In this document: in pieces, positions 35,544-44,584 of the stretch
Position numbering within the stretch: position 1 is the stretch's first letter
Layout: every line of letters starts with the position of its first letter
Assembly (NCBI RefSeq): GCF_000017805.1
Contig: NC_009767.1
Span: forward strand, 2,542,001 to 2,606,000
Direction: 5' to 3'
Length of the DNA stretch: 64,000 bases
From: Roseiflexus castenholzii DSM 13941
Lineage (GTDB): Bacteria; Chloroflexota; Chloroflexia; Chloroflexales; Roseiflexaceae
Notes under the pieces: generated by a model
The model's input: the letters and a program-made list of their open reading frames with translations, nothing else
What the model was told of the DNA's origin: nothing
Databases searched by the model: none
Program-made: the position numbers and the translations under genes

Positions 35544-36908
35544 TCACCCTACCAGCAGTGCCAGTGGTTGCTCCAACAGGCGTTTCACCTCGTTGAGAAA
35601 CTGAGCCGCCTCAGCGCCGTCGGTGACGCGGTGGTCCGCCGAGAGGGTCAGCATCATCAGATGTTTTGCCACCACCTCGTCGCTGTCGTCTTTGAACGCC
35701 GGGACGCGCCGGATTGTGCCGACCGCCAGGCTGGCGGCTTGCGGCGGCGTGATGATCGATGTGAATTCAGTGATGCCGTACATCCCCAGATTACTGACCG
35801 TAAACGTGCCTCCCTGAAGCAGATCGGGGGTGATCTTCCCCTCGCGCGCCAGCACAACGACCCGTTTGGTCTCGCGCGCAATCGAACCGAGTGAGCGGTC
35901 CTGGCAATTGGTCACAACCGGCGCCATCAGCCCGCTCTCCAATGCGACCGCAATGGCGATATTGACCATCGGATGCCGGATGATCCCTTCGTCGCTATAG
36001 GAGGCGTTGAGATTGGGAAAGGCGAGCAGCGCGCCAGCGCACGCTTTGACCACCATATCGTTGACCGAGAACTGTTCCTCTTTTGCCCGTCCGGCGTTCG
36101 CCTGCGCGCGCAATGCAAGCGCTGCACCCATATCGACTTCGATAGACACAAAGATGTGCGGAAACTGCTGCCAGCTTTGCAGCATGCGGCGCGCAATGGT
36201 CTTGCGCATATTGCTCAGCGGTACGACGGCGGCCAGCGGCGCGCCGACCAGTGCAGGCGTTGGCGGCGCAACGGGCGCTGCTGGCGTCGGCGCGGGCTGC
36301 ACTGCTGGCGTCGGCGCAGCCATTGCCGGCGCAGGTGCAGGGGCGGGCGCCGTTGGTACAGGTGTGGGGACCGGCGCCGGCGCCTTTGGCATGGGTGTCG
36401 GAGCAGGCGCCGGCGCCGCGCCGCGCGCAGTCAGGTACGCTTCGATGTCTTCCTTCACGATGCGCCCTGCCGGGCCACTACCGCGCACCTGGCGCAGATC
36501 GACCCCATGTTCGCGCGCCAGACGACGCGCCAGCGGTGATGCGCGGACCTCTCCCACTTCCACGGCGGGCGCCGCGACAACCGGCTCGGGTGTGGCAGGT
36601 GCAGGCGCTTCAGCGACGGACGCGGGTGCAGGCGCTTCGGCGATCGGTGCGGGGGCGGGCGGTTGCGCTCCGTTGCCGCCGTCAAGTCGAGCAATGACCG
36701 CATTGACCGGCGCCGACTGTCCTTCCGGCACGACAATCTCGGTGAGAGTGCCGGACTCAAACGCCTCGATCTCAATAGTCACCTTATCCGTCTCGATTTC
36801 GGCAATTGGCTCACCGCGGCGAACCTCGTCACCTGGCTTCTTCAGCCAGCGAACGATCGTGCCCTCCTGCATGTCGAAGCCCATCTTGGGCATGGTAATG
36901 TCGGGCAT
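35544..36908 (-). CDS. pdhC: 2-oxo-acid dehydrogenase E2 component (dihydrolipoamide acyltransferase)
   Basis: A 454-residue E2 core protein. Domains in order: one lipoyl domain (1-77) with Lys42 in ETDKVTIE; a long Ala/Pro-rich linker; an E1/E3-binding domain at about 123-158 (ASPLARRLAREHGVDLRQV); a second Ala/Pro linker; and the catalytic domain with HxxxDG (His426, Asp430 in DHRVTDG). ATG 36908 is preceded by GGAG, and the lipoyl motif starts there. It is the third gene of the E1 alpha, E1 beta, E2 operon, 11 bp after E1 beta. Pyruvate is the likeliest substrate, but acetoin or branched-chain 2-oxo acids are possible. Confidence 0.93.
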   Translation of the reverse strand: MPDITMPKMGFDMQEGTIVRWLKKPGDEVRRGEPIAEIETDKVTIEIEAFESGTLTEIVVPEGQSAPVNAVIARLDGGNGAQPPAPAPIAEAPAPASVAEAPAPATPEPVVAAPAVEVGEVRASPLARRLAREHGVDLRQVRGSGPAGRIVKEDIEAYLTARGAAPAPAPTPMPKAPAPVPTPVPTAPAPAPAPAMAAPTPAVQPAPTPAAPVAPPTPALVGAPLAAVVPLSNMRKTIARRMLQSWQQFPHIFVSIEVDMGAALALRAQANAGRAKEEQFSVNDMVVKACAGALLAFPNLNASYSDEGIIRHPMVNIAIAVALESGLMAPVVTNCQDRSLGSIARETKRVVVLAREGKITPDLLQGGTFTVSNLGMYGITEFTSIITPPQAASLAVGTIRRVPAFKDDSDEVVAKHLMMLTLSADHRVTDGAEAAQFLNEVKRLLEQPLALLVG

Positions 36909-36919
36909 AGGTATCTCCA

Positions 36920-37888
36920 CTACGACAGCGTCTTACGGATCGCCTCAACGATCCGATCGACCGTCACCACAGTCTGCAACTCCAGATTCTTCGAGTAGGG
37001 CATCGGAACTTCCCGGAAGTTAACCCGTGCAATCGGCGCATCGAGATAATCGAAGCCATACTCATACAGGCGCGCCGCAATCTCGGCGCTCGTGCCGAAC
37101 GATTGCCAGTCCTCCGTCACCACCACGGCGCGGTTCGTCTTCTTGAAACTGTCGAGCGCCACGCTCATATCGAGCGGTCGTAGCGTGCGCAGATCGACAA
37201 TCTCGACCTCGATGCCGTCACGGGCAAGAATCTCGGCTGCCTGCTGCGACAGATGGACCATGCGCGAATAGGTGACGACCGTGATGTCGCGCCCTTCGCG
37301 CGCCAGGCGCGCCTTGCCCAATGGAACGGTATAACTTTCCTCCGGGACATCGCCCTTGACGGTATACATGAGCGTATGCTCGATAAAGACCACCGGATCG
37401 GGGTCTTCGATGGCCGCCTTCAGCATCCCCTTCATATCGTAAGGGGTCGCCGGCGCGACGACCTTAAGCCCCGGCATGTGCGCAAAGTACACATCGAACG
37501 ACTGTGAGTGGGTGGCGGAGAGTTGCGTCCAGCCGTTCGTCGTGCGCAGCACCATTGGAACTGTCATCTGGCCGCCGAACATGGCATAGATTTTGGCGGC
37601 GTGGTTGAAGAGCATGTCGAATGCCAGCAGCGAAAAATTGACCGACATGATCTCGGCGATCGGGCGCATGCCGACCATCGCCGCACCGATGGCGATACCG
37701 ACAATGCCCGACTCGGCGATGGGTGCGTCGCGAATGCGTTCTGGTCCATACTTTTCGAGGAAACCGGCGGTAACGCCATAGGTGCTGCCATAGTGCCCGA
37801 TATCCTCGCCAATGATAAAGACGCGCTCGTCCTGCATTGCGTCCTGCAATGCCTGGCGCAGCGCCTCGCGAACAGTGATGACCGGCAT
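36920..37888 (-). CDS. pdhB: 2-oxo-acid (pyruvate) dehydrogenase E1 component, beta subunit
   Basis: A 322-residue transketolase-like protein. FIIGEDIGHYGSTYGVTAGF near the N-terminus contains the glutamate that activates thiamine diphosphate, and RIRDAPIAESGIVGIAIGAA is the usual beta-subunit signature. GDVPEESYTVPLGKARLARE and the C-terminal VVVTEDWQSFGTSAEIAARL fit PDH/acetoin-type E1 beta. It pairs with the E1 alpha gene 3 bp upstream and precedes E2, so the three make one complex; no E3 gene is in the window. Confidence 0.94.
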   Translation of the reverse strand: MPVITVREALRQALQDAMQDERVFIIGEDIGHYGSTYGVTAGFLEKYGPERIRDAPIAESGIVGIAIGAAMVGMRPIAEIMSVNFSLLAFDMLFNHAAKIYAMFGGQMTVPMVLRTTNGWTQLSATHSQSFDVYFAHMPGLKVVAPATPYDMKGMLKAAIEDPDPVVFIEHTLMYTVKGDVPEESYTVPLGKARLAREGRDITVVTYSRMVHLSQQAAEILARDGIEVEIVDLRTLRPLDMSVALDSFKKTNRAVVVTEDWQSFGTSAEIAARLYEYGFDYLDAPIARVNFREVPMPYSKNLELQTVVTVDRIVEAIRKTLS

Positions 37889-37891
37889 GGT

Positions 37892-38953
37892 TTATTCTCC
37901 ATGGATGGGGGGATTGACCGCGATTGGCGCGGCGTAGACTCCCGTCTGCGTAATCCATTCGTGCCCTGGTTCCGGGCTTTCGTCGGCAAACCGCACGGCG
38001 GCTTCGACCTGATCATCGATCATGCGATCAATATCGCGCAGTTGTTGTTCGGTTGCAATACCTTCCTGCACCAGCATGGCGCGGAAGCGGGCAATCGGAT
38101 CATTGCGTCGGTGACGTTCGATGTCTTCTTTCGAGCGATACTTTTGCGTATCCTGCGCCGAGTGGCCGCGGAATCGGTATGTCATCGCCTCGAGCAACAC
38201 CGGACCTCTGCCCGAACGCGCGTACTCGACGGCGCGCAGCGCCGCGTCGCGCATCACCAGCACATCGTTGCCGTCCACCCGTTCGGCTTTCATATCGAAC
38301 GCGCACGCCTTGCGGTAGATCTCGGTCACCGACGAGTGGACCTCCAGCGGCGTACCCATTGCATAGAGGTTGTTTTCGCACACAAAGATTACCGGCAACT
38401 TCCAGAGTTGTGCAAAGTTGAGCGACTCGTAGAACTCACCGCCATTGGTGGCGCCGTCGCCAAAGAACACCATCACGACCGAGTCCCTACGCTGCATCTT
38501 CATGCCAAGCGCCACACCGACTGCCAGCGGCAGGTGGCTGCCGACAATCGCATACCCGCCCCAGAAGTTCTTGCTGGCGTCGGCAAAGTGCATCGATCCG
38601 CCCAATCCTTTGGAGCAACCGGTCACCTTCCCGAACAATTCCGCCATGAGCGCGTTGATGTCAAGCCCACGGGCAATCGCGTGCCCATGGTCACGGTAAT
38701 GGGTGAAGATATGGTCTTCCGGGCGCAGCGCGGAAATCGCACCGACCGCCGTCGCCTCTTCACCGATGTACAGATGGAGAAAGCCTCCGATCCTGGCTTT
38801 GGTATACATCTCCTGGCACTTCTCCTCGAAGCGCCGGATGAGCACCATCTGCCGGTAGTAGTTGATCAGGGTCGCGGCATCAAGCCCGGAATCGTGCAGG
38901 AGCGCCGGCAATGCGCCGGCAGAGGCGTGTGTGTGGTCATCGTTATGCGCCAT
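37892..38953 (-). CDS. pdhA: 2-oxo-acid (pyruvate) dehydrogenase E1 component, alpha subunit
   Basis: A 353-residue E1 alpha. The thiamine diphosphate motif FFGDGATNGGEFYESLNFA through to CENN is intact, and GGFLHLYIGEEATAVGAI and GKGLGGSMHF-like text (SKGLGGSMHFADASKNFWGG) are typical of PDH/acetoin E1 alpha. The phosphorylation-loop region YRFRGHSAQDTQKYRSKEDI is present. ATG 38953 follows GGGGAA; the frame upstream lacks similarity. First gene of the operon; the promoter was not identified. Confidence 0.94.
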   Translation of the reverse strand: MAHNDDHTHASAGALPALLHDSGLDAATLINYYRQMVLIRRFEEKCQEMYTKARIGGFLHLYIGEEATAVGAISALRPEDHIFTHYRDHGHAIARGLDINALMAELFGKVTGCSKGLGGSMHFADASKNFWGGYAIVGSHLPLAVGVALGMKMQRRDSVVMVFFGDGATNGGEFYESLNFAQLWKLPVIFVCENNLYAMGTPLEVHSSVTEIYRKACAFDMKAERVDGNDVLVMRDAALRAVEYARSGRGPVLLEAMTYRFRGHSAQDTQKYRSKEDIERHRRNDPIARFRAMLVQEGIATEQQLRDIDRMIDDQVEAAVRFADESPEPGHEWITQTGVYAAPIAVNPPIHGE

Positions 38954-39339
38954 AAGAATCTCATTCCCCTTTTCGCTATGCGTCCAGGCACAGTGGCGCA
39001 GGGCGCAATGTCTCAAGTCTGGTCGTGTGGAATGCAGATGAAATCGGTGACCGCTCAGTTTCGACAGCAGTGATTGCCCGTCAGGATGTCCGGGAGTCGT
39101 CCATTGATAGAGCGCCTACCGGCGCCTGGCTCAGTCGGCGAACCATAAGACCGCGCGCGAGCGGCGCACCGTCGCCGAAACCGGCATGCTTCCAGGGCGT
39201 ATCGTCCCGTACACGGTTCGTGCTGAGAAACTGGCGTATCACCTACGGTATCGCGCGACGGCGCGGCGGAGACGCATCGTCGCCCAGAGCCGACGATCCC
39301 CGCATGCACGTTCGGATGCGGAGAAGCGTTGCACGTCCT
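38954..39339. other. Intergenic region upstream of the E1 alpha gene
   Basis: No gene is convincing in this 386-bp stretch. It should hold the promoter of the pdh-type operon on the minus strand, but I see no clear -35/-10 pair. Confidence 0.4.
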
Positions 39340-40191
39340 TCATCTGCGTCGGTCGGCGACCGACGATGAATGTTCCAGAAACAGCGCCTCACCCTGGATC
39401 ACCCGCACCAATTCATCGAGAGTCAGGCGCGAGAGTGAGCGCGGCGGCGCTTTGGGCGTGCCGCAGAGCAGCATGCGTTTCCCTGGATGCAAATACCAGT
39501 CGGCGTCGTGGTCGATGATCTGCAAATCATGATACACCGGTGACAGATCGACGTTCGACCGTGACCGGGCGGCAATACCCATCCACCCCTGTTCGTTGCG
39601 GTACGCATAGAGCACCGCGCCGTGGCGATACGCCAGTTTACCCGAACCGCCATCGTCGCCGTCGAGTGCGATCCCCAGCCCCCAGGGCGTATCGAATTCG
39701 ATACGCCGCGCAAACGCTCGTTCGAGGCGAATCTGCCGCTGCTCGTGCTCATACCATGCATCCAGGTTGGGCAGCATCGCGTAAGCGACATGATGAGGGC
39801 GGTTGGGGAACAGCAGATTGTAACCGTTGACCAGCGCGTTGACGTTGAAAAACCCCTGCGACCCACGCGGAGCGGATGCGTTGTCGATCTGGTTGACCTG
39901 GGCGACAAGGCGGGCAAGCGCCTCATCGTCGGGAGCAATGCTGCGGCGCACCAGTTCGGCGGCGCACACCCCCTGCGCACCGGGTGTATGGTGGTCGAAC
40001 TGTCCACCGCCGGTATCGACATGAATGATGTGGGGGTCTTCATCGGCTGGACGATTGTGAAGCGTTTGACCGGCAGGGACAAACTGAAGCGCGGCATTGC
40101 GTGCGCCGCCGAATCGCACCAGAATCCAGATTGCTGTCAGGCAATCGAGATCCGGAGCGAGATGCCCCACAATGGTGGTCAGCTGCTCCAC
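39340..40191 (-). CDS. DHH-like / MYG1-like metal-dependent phosphohydrolase, uncharacterised
   Basis: A 283-residue protein. Near the N-terminus VGHLAPDLDCLTAIWILVRF resembles the first DHH-family motif (H-x-x-P-D-x-D), and HIIHVDTGGGQFDHHTPGAQ provides a D-x-x-x-x-x-x-DHH motif, so two metal ions are likely bound as in DHH phosphoesterases or MYG1. The C-terminal half is of unknown fold (LAYRHGAVLYAYRNEQGWMG). The substrate is unknown. GTG 40191 is proposed because similarity begins a few residues later; upstream in-frame codons run into the divergent rpsA promoter region. Confidence 0.7.
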   Translation of the reverse strand: MEQLTTIVGHLAPDLDCLTAIWILVRFGGARNAALQFVPAGQTLHNRPADEDPHIIHVDTGGGQFDHHTPGAQGVCAAELVRRSIAPDDEALARLVAQVNQIDNASAPRGSQGFFNVNALVNGYNLLFPNRPHHVAYAMLPNLDAWYEHEQRQIRLERAFARRIEFDTPWGLGIALDGDDGGSGKLAYRHGAVLYAYRNEQGWMGIAARSRSNVDLSPVYHDLQIIDHDADWYLHPGKRMLLCGTPKAPPRSLSRLTLDELVRVIQGEALFLEHSSSVADRRR

Positions 40192-40354
40192 AGCGACGAA
40201 TCTCGCTTTCCAGACCTGCCGGGTGTGTCCTGCGCTGGCATGCAGGAGGCGTATCAATCCAACTGGAAAGTATAGCAGAAAACCGGCGATCCGGCAACGT
40301 TGATTCGGCGCAAAAACCGACTCGTTTCTGGCGGACGGTTGCGTACCGTTGCGC

Positions 40355-40383
40355 TTGCGTTTTGCATGTGAACGCCGTATAAT
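40355..40383 (+). promoter_or_regulatory. rpsA promoter
   Basis: TTGCGT (40355-40360) and TATAAT (40378-40383), spaced 17 bp, about 70 bp before the S1 start. Confidence 0.65.
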
Positions 40384-40454
40384 ACCACAAAGTCCCGCGC
40401 ATCTATTCGCCCTCTGGCGCACACTGCCACTTGCCGCCGGGATAAGGAAAGGGC

Positions 40455-41690
40455 ATGGAACAGCAAGAACAGGCTGCCACAAACCATCAACAGACGAACG
40501 CTGCCCAATCGTTCGGCGACGCTGCGAATGGCCAGTCAGCCGATCAGCGTGACGACCGGGAATTGATGGAGCAGTTCCTCGCCAACCCTGCTCACGACTA
40601 CCGCAATCTTCAATATGGTGATACGGTCGATGGCATCATCATGCGCGTCGGTCGCGATGAGATTCTGGTCGACATCGGCGCCAAAGCCGAGGGTGTGGTG
40701 CCGGCCAGAGAGATGCAGTCGCTCTCTGACGATGATCGAGCGGCGTTGAAACCGGGCGATCCGCTGCTGGTCTTTGTTGTTCAATCCGAGGACAAAGAAG
40801 GTCGAGCGACGCTCTCGATCGATCGGGCGCGTCAGGAGAAGAGTTGGCGTCGCTTACAGCAGTGTTATGAGACCGGCGAGATTATCGAAGCAAAAGTGAT
40901 TAACTACAACAAAGGTGGGCTGCTTGTCAATCTCGATGGTGTGCGCGGATTTGTGCCTTCCTCGCAGGTCAGCGGCATCGGTCGCGGCTCCGAGGCGCAG
41001 AAGCAGTCGGAGATGGCGCGCATGGTGGGGCAGACGCTGGCGTTGAAGGTGATCGAGATCAATCGTAATCGCAATCGGTTGATCCTCTCGGAACGCCAGG
41101 CTGCAATGGATGTGCGCGAAGGGCGCAAAGGTGAGTTGCTGTCGGCGCTGAAAGAAGGCGATGTTCGGGAGGGCGTCGTCACATCCGTTTGTGACTTCGG
41201 CGCGTTTGTCGATATAGGCGGCGCCGATGGGTTGGTGCATCTTTCGGAACTTTCCTGGAGCCGGGTCAAGCATCCGAGCGAGATTCTGAAGCCGGGTGAC
41301 AAAGTGCAGGTGTATGTGCTCAGTATCGATAATGAGCGTAAACGGATTGCGCTCTCGCTGAAGCGTACCCAGCACGAGCCGTGGGCCACGGTTGGCGAGC
41401 GGTATCACATTGGCCAGATGGTTGAGGGTGTCGTGACGCAACTGGCGCCGTTCGGCGCATTCGTGCGGATTGAGGACGGGGTTGAAGGGCTGATCCATGT
41501 GTCTGAAATGGGTGATGGACGGGTCCAGCATCCGCGCGATGTGTTGCAGGAAGGCGATGCGGTCCAGGCACGCATCATCCGTATCGATCCGGCGCGGAAG
41601 CGCATCGGTTTGAGCATGCGCCAGTCATCCGACGATCAGATCGCGCATCAGTCATCCGACAAAGAAGAGGAGTCTGATGCTGACGAGTGA
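40455..41690 (+). CDS. rpsA: 30S ribosomal protein S1
   Basis: A 411-residue protein with four S1 RNA-binding repeats: about 53-122 (GDTVDGIIMRVGRDEILVDI), 139-210 (EIIEAKVINYNKGGLLVNLD), 225-293 (GDVREGVVTSVCDFGAFVDI) and 311-380 (GQMVEGVVTQLAPFGAFVRI). The four-repeat form is usual outside Proteobacteria. It has a Gln-rich start and an acidic tail (SSDKEEESDADE). It helps mRNA binding on the 30S subunit. AAGGAAAG precedes ATG 40455. Short (four-domain) S1 relatives can have other RNA-binding roles, but this is the likely S1. Confidence 0.92.
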   Translation: MEQQEQAATNHQQTNAAQSFGDAANGQSADQRDDRELMEQFLANPAHDYRNLQYGDTVDGIIMRVGRDEILVDIGAKAEGVVPAREMQSLSDDDRAALKPGDPLLVFVVQSEDKEGRATLSIDRARQEKSWRRLQQCYETGEIIEAKVINYNKGGLLVNLDGVRGFVPSSQVSGIGRGSEAQKQSEMARMVGQTLALKVIEINRNRNRLILSERQAAMDVREGRKGELLSALKEGDVREGVVTSVCDFGAFVDIGGADGLVHLSELSWSRVKHPSEILKPGDKVQVYVLSIDNERKRIALSLKRTQHEPWATVGERYHIGQMVEGVVTQLAPFGAFVRIEDGVEGLIHVSEMGDGRVQHPRDVLQEGDAVQARIIRIDPARKRIGLSMRQSSDDQIAHQSSDKEEESDADE

Positions 41691-41778
41691 GCGCGGTTAG
41701 CGCCCGGATGGTGCGTATGCGGCGACTCCAGGCTTCCAGTTTTGAATTCCTGGTTGTAAAGCGCTAGGGAGAACTGCT

Positions 41779-44322
41779 ATGTCCGAGCGGGTATACGATA
41801 AGTTTACAAAACGCGCCAAACAGGTGTTGCAAATCGCCACCGAAGAGGCGCGTGCATTCAATCACCCCTACATTGGCACCGAGCACATTCTCCTCGGTCT
41901 GATCCGTGAGGGTGAGGGCGTTGCGGCGCGTGTGCTGGATGAGCTTGGCGTGAAGCTCGCGCAGGCGCGCCATGCCGTTGAGTTCATTGTTGGTCACGGG
42001 GAGGGCCCGCCACGGCAGGATCAGGATCTCACCGCGCGCGCCAAGAAGGTGATTGCCTATGCGGTCGAAGAAGCCAAACGCCTGAATCATCACTATATCG
42101 GCACTGAACACCTGCTGCTCGGTCTGGTGCGCAATGGTGAAGGCGTGGCGACCGGCGTTCTCGATATCCTGGGAGTGTCACTCGAGCAGGTGCGCACGAA
42201 TGTGATGCGCGTGCTGCGTCAGGGGGCCGGCGCGGGTGTCGAGCGTCCCGGGGCTGTGTCGTCGAGTTCATCGCAGTCGTCGCAGCGCCAGAGTAAGACG
42301 CCCTATCTCGATGCGCTCGGCACCGACTTGACCGAGATGGCAGAAGCCGGGCGTCTCGATCCGGTGATCGGTCGCCAGCACGAAATCGAGCGGGTGATTC
42401 AGATTCTCAGTCGTCGCACGAAGAATAATCCGGCGCTGATCGGCGAGCCAGGCGTCGGCAAAACGGCGATTGTCGAAGGATTGGCGCAGCGGATCGTCGC
42501 CGGTGAGGTGCCGGACAGCATCAAGGGCAAGCGGGTGGTGACGCTCGATATGGGCGCGCTCGTGGCGGGCACCAAGTATCGTGGACAGTTCGAGGAGCGC
42601 CTGAAGCGCGTCGTCGATGAGATCAAGGAAACCCGCTGCATTCTGTTTATCGATGAGTTCCATACCATTATCGGCGCGGGCGGCGCCGAAGGCACGCTCG
42701 ACGCTGCCAATATTCTGAAGCCAGCGCTGTCGCGCGGCGAGTTGCAGACGATTGGCGCCACGACGCTCGATGAGTACCGCAAGTATATCGAACGCGACGC
42801 GGCGCTCGAACGGCGCTTCCAACCGGTGATGGTCGAGCAGCCGACTGAGGAAGAGACGATCGAGATTCTGCGCGGTATCAAGAGCCGCTACGAGGATTTT
42901 CATCAGTTGCAGATCTCCGATGAGGCGATCAAGGCGGCGGCGCACCTCTCGGCGCGTTATGTGCCTGATCGTTTCCTGCCGGATAAAGCGATTGACCTGA
43001 TCGATGAGGCGGCAGCGCGTGTTCGTATGACACGCTCGGCGACCCCGCCCTCGCTGCGCGATGCATTGCGCGGTCTGGAGGCGATTCGAAAGGAGCGTGA
43101 GGCGGCAATCGAGGATGAACAGTTTGAACTTGCCGCCGACCTTCGCGAGCGTGAAGAGCGCATGATGGCGCGTATCCAGAAGATTGAAGCCGAACTCGGC
43201 ATTGGCAGCGATGCTCATCTTATGGAGCGTCCGTATGTCACCGAAGAGGATATTGCCGAAGTCGTCGGGATGTGGACCGGTATTCCGGTCAAACGCCTGA
43301 AGGGGGACGAAACGACCCGTCTGCTCCAGATGGAAGAATATCTGCACAGCCGCATCGTCGGGCAGCACGAGGCGATTGTGACCATCGCCAAAGCGGTGCG
43401 TCGCGCGCGCGCCGGGCTTAAGGACCCCAAGCGACCAATTGGCTCGTTTATCTTCTGCGGTCCCACCGGCGTCGGCAAGACTGAACTGGCAAAGGCGCTC
43501 GCCGAATTCATGTTCGGCTCGGAGGAGCACCTGATCAAGATTGACATGTCTGAGTTCCAGGAGCGCCACACAACTTCGCGCCTGGTCGGTTCGCCGCCGG
43601 GCTATGTGGGGTATGGTGAGGGCGGTCAGTTGACCGACGCGGTGCGGCGTAAGCCGTATTCGGTGGTGCTCTTCGATGAGATCGAGAAGGCGCATCCCGA
43701 TGCCTTCAACCTGCTGCTTCAGGTGTTAGAGGACGGTCACCTGACGGATGGCAAAGGGCGACGGGTCGATTTCCGCAATACGATTATCATCATGACCTCG
43801 AATGTCGGCACCGAGCACATCCGACGCGCATCGCGCATTGGCTTCTCCGGGTATAGCGCGGGCAGCGAACTCGACAACGAGGATATTCGCAAGAAGGTGG
43901 ACGATGCGCTTAAGCAGTTGTTCCGCCCCGAATTCCTCAACCGCATCGATGCGACGATCATCTTCCATGCGCTGACGAACGAAGAGATCCGGCAGATCAC
44001 GCGGTTGATGCTCAAGCGGGTGCAGGAGCAACTCAAGGAGCATAACCTGACGCTCGAGATTACCGATGAAGCCTGCGATCTGCTGGCGAAGCGCGGCTAT
44101 GATCCGGCATATGGCGCGCGCCCGTTGCGTCGTATCATTACCAACCTGATCGAGGATCCGCTTTCGGAGGGCGTGCTGGAAGGTCGTTTCCGTTCCGGCG
44201 ATAAGGTGCTCGTCGATGTGGCGACGCTGGACAACGGTGAACAGTACCTCCGCCTGCGCCCGGCGCGTGAAGTTGAGGAGGTGCATGCTGTCGAAACGGA
44301 GACGGTCGAGGTCTCTGGTTGA
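41779..44322 (+). CDS. clpC: ATP-dependent Clp protease ATP-binding subunit ClpC
   Basis: An 847-residue AAA+ unfoldase feeding ClpP. It has a double Clp_N repeat (start to about 145; [20 protein letters not shown]), NBD1 with Walker A GEPGVGKT (222-229), a UVR-containing middle domain near residues 430-470 ([18 protein letters not shown]), and NBD2 with GPTGVGKTE (561-569). The D2-small domain at the end has the usual [10 protein letters not shown] motif. The middle domain makes it ClpC rather than ClpA. No ctsR or mcsAB genes are adjacent, unlike Firmicutes. The start has GGGAGA upstream; a strong terminator follows. Confidence 0.97.
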   Translation: MSERVYDKFTKRAKQVLQIATEEARAFNHPYIGTEHILLGLIREGEGVAARVLDELGVKLAQARHAVEFIVGHGEGPPRQDQDLTARAKKVIAYAVEEAKRLNHHYIGTEHLLLGLVRNGEGVATGVLDILGVSLEQVRTNVMRVLRQGAGAGVERPGAVSSSSSQSSQRQSKTPYLDALGTDLTEMAEAGRLDPVIGRQHEIERVIQILSRRTKNNPALIGEPGVGKTAIVEGLAQRIVAGEVPDSIKGKRVVTLDMGALVAGTKYRGQFEERLKRVVDEIKETRCILFIDEFHTIIGAGGAEGTLDAANILKPALSRGELQTIGATTLDEYRKYIERDAALERRFQPVMVEQPTEEETIEILRGIKSRYEDFHQLQISDEAIKAAAHLSARYVPDRFLPDKAIDLIDEAAARVRMTRSATPPSLRDALRGLEAIRKEREAAIEDEQFELAADLREREERMMARIQKIEAELGIGSDAHLMERPYVTEEDIAEVVGMWTGIPVKRLKGDETTRLLQMEEYLHSRIVGQHEAIVTIAKAVRRARAGLKDPKRPIGSFIFCGPTGVGKTELAKALAEFMFGSEEHLIKIDMSEFQERHTTSRLVGSPPGYVGYGEGGQLTDAVRRKPYSVVLFDEIEKAHPDAFNLLLQVLEDGHLTDGKGRRVDFRNTIIIMTSNVGTEHIRRASRIGFSGYSAGSELDNEDIRKKVDDALKQLFRPEFLNRIDATIIFHALTNEEIRQITRLMLKRVQEQLKEHNLTLEITDEACDLLAKRGYDPAYGARPLRRIITNLIEDPLSEGVLEGRFRSGDKVLVDVATLDNGEQYLRLRPAREVEEVHAVETETVEVSG

Positions 44323-44354
44323 TTTCGGATCGTTTGGCATCCCTTCTGATCCCG

Positions 44355-44396
44355 GAGCCGAAGCAGTCGTTCAGATCTGCTTCGGCTCGGTTTTTT
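44355..44396 (+). terminator. Rho-independent terminator after clpC
   Basis: GAGCCGAAGCAG (44355-44366) pairs perfectly with CTGCTTCGGCTC (44377-44388), with a 10-base loop, and is followed by GG and TTTTTT. Confidence 0.9.
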
Positions 44397-44419
44397 GGCG
44401 GGTCGCAACAATCTCGTGA

Positions 44420-44550
44420 TATAATGGAACAGATGAGCGCCAGAGCGCCGCTCGTGCAATGAAGCAGGGCGTGGCGTCCGATGATCTACAGCAGCAGAGA
44501 CGTTTTATCCCTTGCAGAAGAGACGTTACACGCAACGTCTCTTTTTGCAA
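44420..44550 (+). promoter_or_regulatory. radA promoter -10 and structured leader
   Basis: TATAAT lies at 44420-44425 with no good -35. About 90 bases on, AGAGACGTT occurs twice (44496-44504 and 44519-44527), and its complement AACGTCTCT once (44534-44542). The second copy forms a tight hairpin (loop ACACGC) that extends outward through TTGCA/TGCAA and is followed by T residues. The first copy could compete for the same 3' arm, a possible attenuator. Confidence 0.5.
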
Positions 44551-44584
44551 TGCACAGGTATTCCTGCCTGAAGGGAGCATAGCA

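Noticed and set aside
37508..39073. 521-codon plus-strand frame opposite E1 alpha and E1 beta
   Set aside because: Mirror frame; the minus strand encodes two clear dehydrogenase subunits.
39025..39369. Possible small gene upstream of the E1 alpha gene
   Set aside because: Arginine-rich composition typical of spurious frames, no ribosome-binding site and no family motif.
42268..43695. 475-codon minus-strand frame opposite clpC
   Set aside because: Shadow of clpC, no independent evidence.
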